The notes: generated by a model from the letters alone, not told the origin. A stretch of 10,000 nt of DNA from Symbiodinium natans (GCA_905221605.1 CAJNDS010002148.1:252501-262500), one strand, 5' to 3'; counted from the stretch's first letter, positions 1 to 5,586 are shown. Numbers and translations: made by a program.

Positions 1-170
1 CATCAATCTTTTCTACGCCTCTGATAATTCTGGTTAATCTTTTGAAACGTGCAGACCCGACCATGATTTCCGCCAACCTTGTGGGAGGATCCCTAAGGCT
101 AAGCCCTGAACCCAAAGCCCAGATCTGCGCAGGCTGCCATGTCATTGCGGAGCAGATGAGGACTACCAAA
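1..170. other. Non-repetitive spacer at left edge
   Basis: Mostly unique sequence with a few telomere-like words around 91-120 (CCCTAAGG, CCCTGAACCC). No start codon with a convincing open frame, no RNA-gene motif and no splice-bounded exon stand out. It may be the end of a longer unique segment extending to the left of the window. Confidence 0.5.
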
Positions 171-279
171 GAGCCCAAAGAGCCCTAAACCCTAAGAGCC
201 ATTAACCCTAAACCCGTAATCCCTGAGCCCCTAAACCCTAAACCCCCAAAACCCCTCAATCCAAGTCCCTAAACCTTAT
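171..279 (-). repeat. Degenerate CCCTAAA interstitial telomeric tract
   Basis: CCCTAAA, CCCTAAGAG, CCCGTAATCC, CCCCTAAA and CCCCCAAAA words occur in loose succession. The strand is given as minus because the G-rich TTTAGGG form lies on the minus strand. Irregular spacing and many substitutions suggest an old tract that is decaying. Confidence 0.75.
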
Positions 280-301
280 GCAGTATACAGTCTGGAGGAG
301 G

Positions 302-319
302 GTGTGTGTGTGTGTGTGT
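302..319. repeat. (GT)9 dinucleotide microsatellite
   Basis: Nine uninterrupted GT units. An alternating purine-pyrimidine run of this length can vary by slippage and can adopt Z-DNA; nothing shows a function here. Confidence 0.95.
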
Positions 320-390
320 AAACACCTGCACGTGGTGATCAGTCATTTGTGAACAGTTTCGCGATGCATTTCTCTTTGACCATTCCAGTC

Positions 391-469
391 TGCAGGGGGG
401 CACAGGGGGTGTGGGGGTGGCTCTGCCAACCGAAGCTCCCCCCCCACACCCCAGGTAAATGTACCTGCA
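391..469. repeat. Nested GC-rich inverted repeat (hairpin/cruciform)
   Basis: GGGGTGTGGGGG at 406-417 is the exact reverse complement of CCCCCACACCCC at 441-452, a perfect 12-bp stem around a 23-nt loop. Outside it, TGCAGG at 391-396 pairs with CCTGCA at 464-469. The arms are purine-rich on one side and pyrimidine-rich on the other. This is a strong potential hairpin in DNA or RNA, with no known family recognised. Confidence 0.7.
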
Positions 470-603
470 TTGGTTTGTGCCTGGACTCTGTCTAGAGTAG
501 CTGGCAAGGTGTAACCCTTTGAAGTCATTAACAAGCTCCAAACCCTCAACCCTGAAGCCCTGACGAGGTCACAGAACAGGAGTCCGCGCCAAGAAGTTGA
601 GCA

Positions 604-690
604 CACACTGACCCTGAACCCTATAAGGCCCTAAACCCGAAGCTTTAGACCCTAAACCCTAGGCCGTAAACCCATATCCCTAGGCCCTAA
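604..690 (-). repeat. Degenerate CCCTAAA tract
   Basis: Imperfect CCCTAAA, CCCGAAG and CCCATATCC words lead into the regular 8-mer block. Minus strand denotes the G-rich strand. Confidence 0.7.
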
Positions 691-762
691 ACCCATAAAC
701 CCATAAACCCATAAACCCATAAACCCATAAACCCATAAACCCATAAACCCATAAACCCATAA
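691..762 (-). repeat. CCCATAAA 8-mer array, nine units
   Basis: Nine perfect tandem copies of an 8-bp unit (read here as ACCCATAA), with no substitutions across 72 bp. It is the CCCTAAA telomere unit with one inserted A. Perfect homogeneity of a non-canonical unit points to recent local slippage amplification rather than telomerase copying of the normal template. Confidence 0.95.
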
Positions 763-794
763 ACCCCTAAACCCCTAAACCCCTAAACCCCTAA
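763..794 (-). repeat. CCCCTAAA 8-mer array, four units
   Basis: Directly continues the CCCATAAA block in the same 8-bp register, now with CCCCTAAA units (four copies). The junction is a single-base change per unit with no spacer. Confidence 0.95.
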
Positions 795-892
795 GCCCTA
801 AACCCCCAAGCCCTAAACCCTAACCCTAAACCCCCTAAACCCCTCAACCCCTAAACCCTAAACACCCTAAGCCTTGAACCCTAAACCCTCAG
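795..892 (-). repeat. Irregular CCCTAAA/CCCCTAAA tract
   Basis: Mixed 7- and 8-bp units (CCCTAAA, CCCCTAAA, CCCTAAC, CCCCTCAA, ACACCCTAAG) follow the regular 8-mer block. G-rich strand is minus. Confidence 0.85.
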
Positions 893-983
893 ACAAATCT
901 CTCCTGCGCAGGAACTGCCTCCTCGAGCATGCCTGCGAGGGTTTCTCCCTGCGGCGCAGCCTTCGGAGCGGGAAGAAGGCCTG
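893..983. other. Spacer with 12-bp palindrome
   Basis: GC-rich unique spacer. TCCTGCGCAGGA at 902-913 is a perfect 12-bp palindrome. No gene evidence. Confidence 0.55.
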
Positions 984-1048
984 AAACCCTAACCCTAAAC
1001 CTTACAGGCTAAACCCTAAACCCTAAACCCTAAACCCTAAACCCTAAA
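984..1048 (-). repeat. CCCTAAA tract
   Basis: After an imperfect start (CCCTAAC, CCTTACAGG), about five canonical CCCTAAA units run to about 1048. A unique spacer of about 55 bp follows. Confidence 0.9.
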
Positions 1049-1102
1049 GCCTCCGACAAGGGCTGTGACAGGCCTTGTGCCTAACTGCACTTCTACACCT
1101 AC

Positions 1103-1185
1103 ACCCTAAACCCTAAACTCTAAACCCTAAACCCTAAACCTTAAACCCAAAACCCTCAACCCTAAACCTCAAACCCCAATCCCTC
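1103..1185 (-). repeat. CCCTAAA tract with variants
   Basis: CCCTAAA units mixed with TCTAAAC, CTTAAAC, CCAAAAC and CCTCAAC variants. G-rich strand is minus. Confidence 0.85.
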
Positions 1186-1325
1186 GCCCGCTCCCCAGTG
1201 CAAGCCGAGTTTCGGAGAAACACTTGCGCGCACGAATGGCACGCACAATCCTCGCAAGCGCCGACCGGCAGAGGTATGGTCAGTCTGCTTGCACAAGTGC
1301 CTCCTGTTGCTAACTTCGAGCACTA
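1186..1325. other. Unique spacer
   Basis: About 140 bp of non-telomeric DNA. A small GTTTC/GAAAC hairpin lies near 1209. No gene signal seen. Confidence 0.5.
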
Positions 1326-1373
1326 CACTCTAAACTCTAGACCCTCAACCCTCGACCGAAAGTGATTACAACA

Positions 1374-1520
1374 CCCGAAACCCGAAACCCGAAACCCGAA
1401 ACCCGAAACCCGAAACCCGAAACCGGAAATCCGAAACCCGAAACCCGAAACCCGAAACCCGAAACCCGAAACCCCAAACCCGAAACCCGAAACCCGAAAC
1501 CCGAAACCCGAAACCGCAAA
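1374..1520 (-). repeat. CCCGAAA variant telomeric array, 21 units
   Basis: Exactly 147 bp in a strict 7-bp register: 17 units are CCCGAAA and four are single or double variants (CCGGAAA, TCCGAAA, CCCCAAA, CCGCAAA). The G-strand form is TTTCGGG. Every unit change is a substitution and none is an indel. A frame open on both strands across it gives a monotonous Asn-Pro-Lys-Pro-Glu-Thr-Arg or Gly-Phe-Arg-Val-Ser peptide, an artefact of the repeat. Confidence 0.95.
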
Positions 1521-1548
1521 CCCCAAACCCCAAACCCCAAACCCCAAA
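1521..1548 (-). repeat. CCCCAAA variant block, four units
   Basis: Four perfect CCCCAAA units continue the same 7-bp register from the CCCGAAA block and pass into CCCTCAA/CCCTAAA. Confidence 0.9.
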
Positions 1549-1597
1549 CCCTCAACCCTAAACCCTAAACTCAATCCCTAAACCCTAAACCCCAGAG

Positions 1598-1708
1598 AGG
1601 TTTAGAGGGGTTTAGGGAATTTTGGGGAACACTTCGGCTTCTGCCCCCAATCTTCGTGAAGGTTTAGGGTTTGGGGTTTGGGGTCTGGGGTTTAGGGTTT
1701 TGTGTTTA
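1598..1708 (+). repeat. G-strand TTTAGGG/TTTGGGG tract after orientation switch
   Basis: The + strand changes from CCCTAAACCCC to GGTTTAGAGGGGTTTAGGG within about 15 bp (1585-1600). A spacer of roughly 35 bp (about 1625-1658) interrupts the tract. TTTGGGG, TCTGGGG and TTTAGGG units then run to the 8-mer block. Confidence 0.85.
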
Positions 1709-1868
1709 GGGTCTTAGGGTCTTAGTGTCTTAGGGTCTTAGGGTCTTAGGGTCTTAGGGTCTTAGGGTCTTAGGGTCTTAGGGTCTTAGGGTCTTAGGGT
1801 CTTAGGGTCTTAGGGTCTTAGGGTCTTAGGGTCTTAGGGTCTTAGGGTCTTAGGGTCTTAGGGTCTTA
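1709..1868 (+). repeat. GGGTCTTA 8-mer array, 20 units
   Basis: 160 bp of an 8-bp unit in perfect register. Nineteen units are GGGTCTTA and one (1725-1732) is GTGTCTTA. Read as TCTTAGGG it resembles a TTTAGGG unit with an inserted C. The final 17 units are identical, which suggests recent expansion. It is bounded by TTTAGGG-type DNA on the left and by AGGGTTTTGG then unique DNA on the right. Confidence 0.97.
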
Positions 1869-1875
1869 GGAGGGT

Positions 1876-2127
1876 TTTGGTTGTTCTTCGTGGGGAATGG
1901 TGGATTCAGGTTCGTTGTACAAAGCCATTAAAAGGGTAACATATCTACAGTTCCCTGTAAGGGCCGCCTTCCAACCGTGACCCCAAAAAGGGATCATCAT
2001 TTTGAGAAGCACTGGAACCCCAAACCCCCCCAAAACCGTAGTGTAGAAGCCAGGGAATACGTGTGTGCATACTTTGTGTTACAAGATACCAATCAATTCC
2101 TCTTTTCTCTTCTATATGTATGTTTTG
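1876..2127. other. Unique spacer, relatively AT-rich
   Basis: About 250 bp of non-telomeric DNA ahead of the pyrimidine tract, less GC-rich than the other spacers. Open frames of 70-80 codons overlap it on both strands, but they extend into poly-Lys/Glu/Arg or poly-Phe/Leu/Ser encoded by the simple repeat, so they are not credible genes. Confidence 0.5.
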
Positions 2128-2185
2128 TTTCTTTTCTTTTTTTTTTTTCCTCTCTCTCTCTCTTTCTCTTTCTTTCTCTCTCTTC
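2128..2185 (+). repeat. 58-bp pure pyrimidine tract
   Basis: An uninterrupted run of C and T: T-rich first (TTTCTTTTC and a long T run), then CT-dinucleotide repeats and CTTT variants. It ends at CGAGAAG. Long polypyrimidine-polypurine mirror-like tracts can form triplex (H-) DNA. A polypyrimidine tract can also precede a 3' splice site, but no AG followed by an open exon supports that here. Confidence 0.9.
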
Positions 2186-2248
2186 GAGAAGCGCACCGTA
2201 GTAGCCAGCCGGCAGCTGAACCCTCTTCTTGCTTCACTGTCTTCCCTT

Positions 2249-2337
2249 GGGTTCAGGGTTTAGGGTTTAGGGTTTAGGGTTTAGGGTTCAGGGTTTAGGG
2301 TTTAGGGTTCAGGGTTTAGGGTTCAGGGTTTAGGGTT
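2249..2337 (+). repeat. TTTAGGG tract with interspersed TTCAGGG
   Basis: About a dozen 7-bp units on the + strand. TTTAGGG alternates irregularly with TTCAGGG (a T-to-C transition at one position). Register is kept throughout. Confidence 0.95.
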
Positions 2338-2429
2338 GCGTCCATCGAACCTCACCAGGTGTGACGTTCGCCCGGGCAACTGAGCGGGGCGCGCGCCAGG
2401 ATGGAACAAGCCGCATCTTGCCTCTCCAA
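2338..2429. other. GC-rich unique spacer at a G-to-C orientation switch
   Basis: About 92 bp including GGGGCGCGCGCC and CGCCCGGGC. No gene evidence. It separates a G-strand tract from a C-strand tract. Confidence 0.5.
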
Positions 2430-2593
2430 CCCATAAACCCTAAACCCTAAACCCTAGACCCTAGACCCTAAACCCTAAACCCTAAACCCTAAACCCTAAA
2501 CCCTAAACCCTAAACCCTAAACCCTAAACCCTAAACCCTAGACCCTAGACCCTAAACCCTAAACCCTAAACCCTAAACCCTATACCCAAATCC
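2430..2593 (-). repeat. CCCTAAA tract with CCCTAGA units
   Basis: Roughly 22 units, mostly canonical CCCTAAA. A CCCTAGACCCTAGA pair occurs twice (near 2454 and 2539), suggesting a duplicated sub-block. It ends in CCCTATACCCAAATCC. Confidence 0.95.
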
Positions 2594-2691
2594 TTAGGGT
2601 TCCCCCCGTGATTCTTTGATCTTCTAGGACCCAGAGTAGGCCCTTATTCCCCCTTTTTTGGGGTTGAGGTTCCCTTGCAGGCCCCCTTTAA
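2594..2691. other. Spacer with C-run/T-run/G-run
   Basis: Unique DNA containing CCCCCTTTTTTGGGG (near 2650-2664), which can fold as a short hairpin. No gene signal. Confidence 0.5.
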
Positions 2692-2740
2692 ATCCTAAAC
2701 CCTAAACCCTAACCTACACCCTAAACCCTAAGCCCTAAAT
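2692..2740 (-). repeat. Short CCCTAAA tract
   Basis: About six units with imperfect ones (CCTACAC, CCCTAAG, CCCTAAAT). Confidence 0.85.
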
Positions 2741-2873
2741 GCCCTTTCTTTTTGAAAGTCCCAAGAAGGACCCCATCGTTGAGAGAGCTGCCCAAAGCTG
2801 CCCAAATCCCTCCGCATTTTTGTTTGTTTGTGTTCTGGGGGGGGGGGGGTATCTCGAGATTTAGAACGCCTGA
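2741..2873. other. Spacer with direct repeat and 13-G run
   Basis: Contains a tandem duplication of the 10-mer AGCTGCCCAA at 2786-2805 and an uninterrupted run of 13 G at 2837-2849. No gene evidence. Confidence 0.55.
2837..2849 (+). repeat. Homopolymer of 13 G
   Basis: Thirteen consecutive G follow TTTGTTTGTGTTCT. The length of such runs is unreliable in most sequencing data. Confidence 0.85.
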
Positions 2874-3004
2874 ATCCTAAACCCTAAACCCTAAACCCTA
2901 AACCCTAAACCCTAAACCCTAAAGCCTAAAGCCTAAACCCTAAACCCTAAATCCTAAACCCTAAACCCTAAACCCCAAACCCCAAACCCTAAACCCTAAG
3001 CCCT
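2874..3004 (-). repeat. CCCTAAA tract
   Basis: About 18 units, mainly CCCTAAA, with adjacent duplicates of variants (two CCTAAAG units, two CCCCAAA units). Pairs of identical variants fit slippage. G-rich strand is minus. Confidence 0.95.
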
Positions 3005-3100
3005 GTCAAGGACGACTTGAGAATTGAACAGGCGACTCGCTTTGAAGCAGGGCTCTACGCTTCAACGCCAGGTCAATGAGCTCGGATTTTTTGCAGGATT
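3005..3100. other. Unique spacer at a C-to-G orientation switch
   Basis: Non-telomeric DNA. Its minus strand carries fragments that look like a tRNA T-loop (GTTCAATTC) and the end of a D arm (GTAGAGC), but neither stem pairs, so no tRNA is called. Confidence 0.5.
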
Positions 3101-3155
3101 TGGGGTTTAGGGTTCAGGGTTTAGGGCCAGTTTAGGGTTTAGGATGTCGGGTTTA
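3101..3155 (+). repeat. Irregular TTTAGGG tract
   Basis: TTTGGGG, TTTAGGG and TTCAGGG units with short insertions (CCAG, ATGTC) lead into the 26-bp minisatellite. Confidence 0.8.
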
Positions 3156-3311
3156 GGGCTTCTTGTAGGGTTTAGGGTTTAGGGCCTTTTGTAGGGCTTC
3201 GGGTTTTGGGCTGCTTGTAGGTTTTAGGGTTTTGGGCTTCTTGTAGGGTTTAGGGTGTTGGGCATCCTGTAGGGTTTAGGGTTTAGGGCTTTTTGGTAGG
3301 GTTTAGGGTTT
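3156..3311 (+). repeat. 26-bp telomere-derived minisatellite, six units
   Basis: Units start at 3156, 3182, 3208, 3234, 3260 and 3286, exactly 26 bp apart. The consensus is GGGCTTCTTGTA followed by two TTTAGGG-type repeats (GGGTTTAGGGTTTA). Copies differ by substitutions (CTTTTGTA, CTGCTTGTA, CATCCTGTA) and the last has one extra base (TTTTTGGTA). It is a compound unit that captured a short non-telomeric segment inside telomere repeats and was then amplified. Confidence 0.92.
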
Positions 3312-3406
3312 AGGGTTTAGGGTTTAGGGTTTAGGGTTTAGGGTTTAGGGTTTAGGGTTTAGGGTTTAGGGTTTAGGGTTTAGGGTTTAGGGTTTAGGGT
3401 TTAGGG
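3302..3406 (+). repeat. Fifteen perfect TTTAGGG units
   Basis: 105 bp with no deviation from TTTAGGG, among the longest uninterrupted canonical runs in the window. The right end stops abruptly after TT and meets C-strand-like sequence. Confidence 0.97.
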
Positions 3407-3430
3407 TTCCCCAAAACCCCAACCCAGATA
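3407..3430. other. G-strand/C-strand junction (head-to-head)
   Basis: The perfect TTTAGGG run is followed immediately by TTCCCCAAAACCCCAACCC, with no unique spacer. The order TTTAGGG then C-rich units on one strand is the one produced when two chromosome ends are joined. The C side is short and degenerate, so the interpretation is tentative. Confidence 0.6.
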
Positions 3431-3563
3431 TACTGCCTGCAGGCGTGTCGTGGCGGTCGGGCTCCAGTCTTGAAAGAGCAGGGGCTTCTTCTGAAAGCAC
3501 GGCTTGCCCTAGACCCCAAACAGCCCAAAATACCCTGAACCAGCGCCAGCCTATCGTATGCAA
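3431..3563. other. Unique spacer
   Basis: About 130 bp of non-telomeric DNA, with a 10-bp palindrome GCCTGCAGGC at 3435-3444. No gene evidence. Confidence 0.5.
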
Positions 3564-3689
3564 AGCCTAAACCCTAACCCCTAAACCCCTAAACCCCCAA
3601 ACCCTAAACCCCAAACTCTAAACTCTAAACCGTAAACCCTAAACCCTAAACCCCAAACCCTAAACCCTAAACCCTAAACCCTAAACCCT
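3564..3689 (-). repeat. CCCTAAA tract with variants
   Basis: About 17 units: CCCCTAAA, CCCCCAAA, CCCCAAA, TCTAAAC and CGTAAAC variants on the left, then mainly canonical CCCTAAA on the right. Confidence 0.93.
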
Positions 3690-3751
3690 GCCGATCGAAG
3701 AGCCTCCTGCAAGAGCCATGTCCATCTTCATGAGCCTGGGGCCTGGCCTGG
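3690..3751. other. Unique spacer at a C-to-G orientation switch
   Basis: 62 bp of unique DNA between a C-strand and a G-strand tract. Confidence 0.5.
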
Positions 3752-3896
3752 TTAGGGTTTAGGGTTTAGGGTTTAGGGTTTAGGGTTTAGGGTTTAGGGT
3801 TTAGGGTTTAGGGTTTAGGGTTTAGGGTTTAGGGTTTGGCGTTTAGGGTTTAGGGTTTAGGGTTTAGGGTTTAGGGTTTGGGGTTTGGGGTTCAGG
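3752..3896 (+). repeat. TTTAGGG tract, about 20 units
   Basis: Mostly perfect TTTAGGG units. One unit near 3835-3841 reads TTTGGCG. The end changes to TTTGGGG and TTCAGGG before unique DNA. Confidence 0.96.
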
Positions 3897-4054
3897 GAGT
3901 TTCCCAAGCAAGCTCCCAACTAGCCTGGAATTTAGATTGTTGTAATCGGTGAGTGTCTACGTGCGGTTCCTATCGGCGAGTGTTTTTCTCATGCTTCTGC
4001 GGATGCCAGAGCTTAACTCAGGGGATTGGGGTGTGGTATGCAGTGGAAGGTAAG
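3897..4054. other. Unique spacer at a G-to-C orientation switch
   Basis: About 158 bp of unique DNA with two related words, ATCGGTGAGTGT (near 3946) and ATCGGCGAGTGT (near 3972), a small diverged direct repeat. No gene called. Confidence 0.5.
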
Positions 4055-4111
4055 TAAACCCAAAACCCTAAGCCCTAAACCTTTAACCCTAAACCCTAAA
4101 TCCTAATTCCC
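4055..4111 (-). repeat. Short degenerate CCCTAAA tract
   Basis: About eight units: CCCAAAA, CCCTAAG, CCTTTAA, CCCTAAA and TCCTAAT. Confidence 0.85.
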
Positions 4112-4217
4112 GGTTTGGGGGCTGTCTACTGATTGTCTTAGGCCCTCAAACATGGGCCCAAGATTTGGGGTTCATGAGGCTTTCGGGTACTTAGCTGTCG
4201 GAGACGCCGGAGGAGAA
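4112..4217. other. Unique spacer
   Basis: About 106 bp of non-telomeric DNA with no recognised feature. Confidence 0.5.
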
Positions 4218-4388
4218 GCCCTAAATCCTAAACCCTAAACCCTAAACCCTAAACCCTAAACCCTAAACCCTAAACGCCAAACCCTAAACCCTAAACCCTA
4301 AACCCTAAACCCTAAACCCTAAACCCTAAACCCTAAACCCTAAACCCTAAACCCTAAACCCTAAACCCTAAACCCAAAAACCTAAACC
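4218..4388 (-). repeat. CCCTAAA tract, about 24 units
   Basis: Nearly pure CCCTAAA in register, with one CGCCAAA unit near 4274 and CCCAAAAA at the right end. G-rich strand is minus. Confidence 0.97.
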
Positions 4389-4472
4389 CTGCACCCGCAA
4401 GGTGATGGGTCCTATCGCCAGCGTGCCAAGTGCAGTGAGGCTGGCTTTCGGTGTCTGCTTTGCAGAGTGAAG
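4389..4472. other. Unique spacer at a C-to-G orientation switch
   Basis: About 84 bp of non-telomeric DNA. Confidence 0.5.
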
Positions 4473-4560
4473 AGTTTAGGGCTTGGTTCAGGGTTTAGGG
4501 TTTAGGGTTTGGGGTTTAGGGTTTGAGGTTTAGGGTTTAGGGTTTTGGGGCTAAGGGTTT
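4473..4560 (+). repeat. TTTAGGG tract with variants
   Basis: About 12 units including TTCAGGG, TTTGGGG, TTTGAGG and TTTTGGGG. Confidence 0.9.
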
Positions 4561-4605
4561 CGGCTTCACGGCTTTGGCTTAGGCCGTTTGAGAAGTTCTG
4601 GTGGC

Positions 4606-4960
4606 GCCCTAGACGCTAAAGCCCCTAAAACCCCAAATCCTACAGTCTACACCCCGAAAGCCTTTAAACCCTCCAGGCCTAAACCCCTGAACCTCTAAAC
4701 CCTAGGCCCCTGAAAGCCCGAACCTCTAACCCTAAACCCGAAACCCTAAACCCGAAACCTAAGCCCTAAACCCGAACCCGAAACCCGAAACCGTAATAAA
4801 GCCCGAAACCCTAAACCCGAAACCCTAAACCCGAACCCTGAACCCTAAACCCGAAACCCTGAACCCTAAACCCGAAACCTGAAGCTCGAAACCCCAAGAA
4901 ACCCTAAACCCGAAACCCGAAACCCCTAAACCCTAAGCCCGAAACCCTAAACCCTAAACC
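4606..4960 (-). repeat. Mixed CCCTAAA/CCCGAAA tract with alternating 14-bp units
   Basis: The left third is degenerate (CCCCTAAAACCCC, CCTCTAAAC). From about 4725 the tract largely alternates CCCTAAA with CCCGAAA, forming an approximate 14-bp dimer, with some 6-bp units (CCCGAA). It ends in CCCTAAACCCTAAACC. The G-rich strand is minus. Confidence 0.9.
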
Positions 4961-5069
4961 ACAAAGACACCACGAAGACCAACACCCTTGGCGAACTGCC
5001 GATGGAGGCGGCGACGGAAGCTGCCAGTCTGGAGACCCCAGATGCGGGGTTTATAGTTGGGATGGTCCC
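4961..5069. other. Unique spacer at a C-to-G orientation switch
   Basis: About 109 bp, including GGAGGCGGCGACGG. No gene evidence. Confidence 0.5.
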
Positions 5070-5098
5070 GGGGTTTAGGGTTTAGGGTTCAGGGTCGG
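5070..5098 (+). repeat. Short TTTAGGG tract
   Basis: Three to four units (TTTAGGG, TTTAGGG, TTCAGGG) immediately left of the foldback element. Confidence 0.85.
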
Positions 5099-5101
5099 GA
5101 T

Positions 5102-5186
5102 GTTCCCCCTAAAAAACAGTCCTTGTTAGGAATTCTAGTACCCCCGATGATAATCTCTCTTCAGGACTGTTAGTTGACGGGGGAAC
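5102..5186. repeat. 85-bp foldback element with imperfect terminal inverted repeats
   Basis: The outer arms GTTCCCCC (5102-5109) and GGGGGAAC (5179-5186) are exact reverse complements. Inner arms AACAGTCCT (5115-5123) and AGGACTGTT (5163-5171) are also exact. The two pairs are nested and almost equally spaced (5 and 7 bp), giving roughly 22-24 bp imperfect inverted termini around a 39-bp centre. This architecture fits a tiny MITE-like element or a structured RNA. No target-site duplication is evident, and no transposase is nearby. Confidence 0.65.
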
Positions 5187-5198
5187 GTGCCAAGCTTC

Positions 5199-5312
5199 TA
5201 GGGGTTTAGGGTTTTGTGGTTTATAGGGTTTGGGGCTTTACGGTTTACGGTTTGGGGGCTTGGGGTTCGGGGTGGGTGTCGGGTGTAGGGTTTAGGGTTT
5301 AGAGTTTGGCGG
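5199..5312 (+). repeat. Degenerate TTTAGGG/TTTGGGG tract
   Basis: Loose succession of TTTAGGG, TTTATAGGG, TTTGGGG, TTTACGG, TTCGGGG and TGTAGGG units, ending in TTTAGAG. Confidence 0.85.
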
Positions 5313-5397
5313 GTTGGGGTGGGGCCAGTGATGCATGAAGGAATGCCTGTGCTGGAATGTGTCAAGTCGTAGCATGTTCGTGCATGTGTCAGTGTGG
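5313..5397. other. Diverged flank of the satellite array
   Basis: From about 5345, GTGCTGGAATGTGTCAAG is weakly similar to the region that precedes each monomer core further right (GTGTGCTGCGTGTAGTG). This may be the remnant of an older monomer. The first 30 bp show no such match. Confidence 0.45.
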
Positions 5398-5586
5398 CTC
5401 CATTGCTGGCAAGTTGGCTGGTGTTTCTCTTAGTTGCGCAGAAAGTTCAGACGCTCTTCCCTTGCAAGCGGTGAAGACCCCATGGAGGGCCAGTAGCCGC
5501 GCGTGTCATTGGAAGGTCCAATCTTCTGCGAGACTTTCGACTCCGATGCATGGCACGGAGAACCAGGGAGTCCCCACAACAAGAAG

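Larger units (their letters stand above)
280..600. other. Non-telomeric spacer with simple repeat and inverted repeat
   Basis: A unique stretch of about 320 bp between telomeric tracts. It contains the (GT)9 run and the nested inverted repeat annotated separately. Two overlapping minus-strand open frames cross it (about 90 codons), but their translations are low-complexity (alternating Thr-His encoded by the GT run, then prolines), so I do not call a gene. Confidence 0.5.
1326..1590 (-). repeat. C-strand telomeric tract containing variant blocks
   Basis: The tract opens with degenerate CTAAACTCTAGACCCTC, passes through the CCCGAAA and CCCCAAA blocks annotated within it, and ends with CCCTAAA units to about 1590. 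The blocks share the 7-bp register at least from 1374 to 1548. Confidence 0.9.

Noticed and set aside
269-606. Two overlapping minus-strand open frames of about 90 codons
   Set aside because: They overlap in different frames, include Thr-His runs from the GT microsatellite and proline runs from the C-rich arm of the inverted repeat. No homology is recognised.
1323-1574. Repetitive Gly-Phe-Arg-Val-Ser or Pro-Lys-Pro-Glu-Thr-Arg open frames on both strands
   Set aside because: Direct translation of the 7-bp CCCGAAA array; three 7-mers make a 21-base in-frame period, so stops are avoided automatically.
1945-2277. Open frames of 66-83 codons on both strands around the pyrimidine tract
   Set aside because: Composition is dominated by translated CT/T repeats (Lys-Glu-Arg or Phe-Leu-Ser runs) and telomere units, with no recognisable domain.
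3005-3085. tRNA-like minus-strand fragments (GTAGAGC, GTTCAATTC)
   Set aside because: The T-stem and anticodon stem do not pair and spacing of the D arm is wrong. A covariance-model tRNA search would settle it; a score below cutoff is expected.
3897-4054. GTGAGT word (ATCGGTGAGTGT) and TTTGCAG words (near 3093 and 4459) as possible splice sites
   Set aside because: Short words without flanking open exons. Dinoflagellate splice sites are often non-canonical, so the words carry little weight.
604-5312. CRISPR-like array
   Set aside because: Repeats are 7-26 bp telomere units directly abutting, without uniform-length unique spacers, and the DNA is eukaryotic in character.
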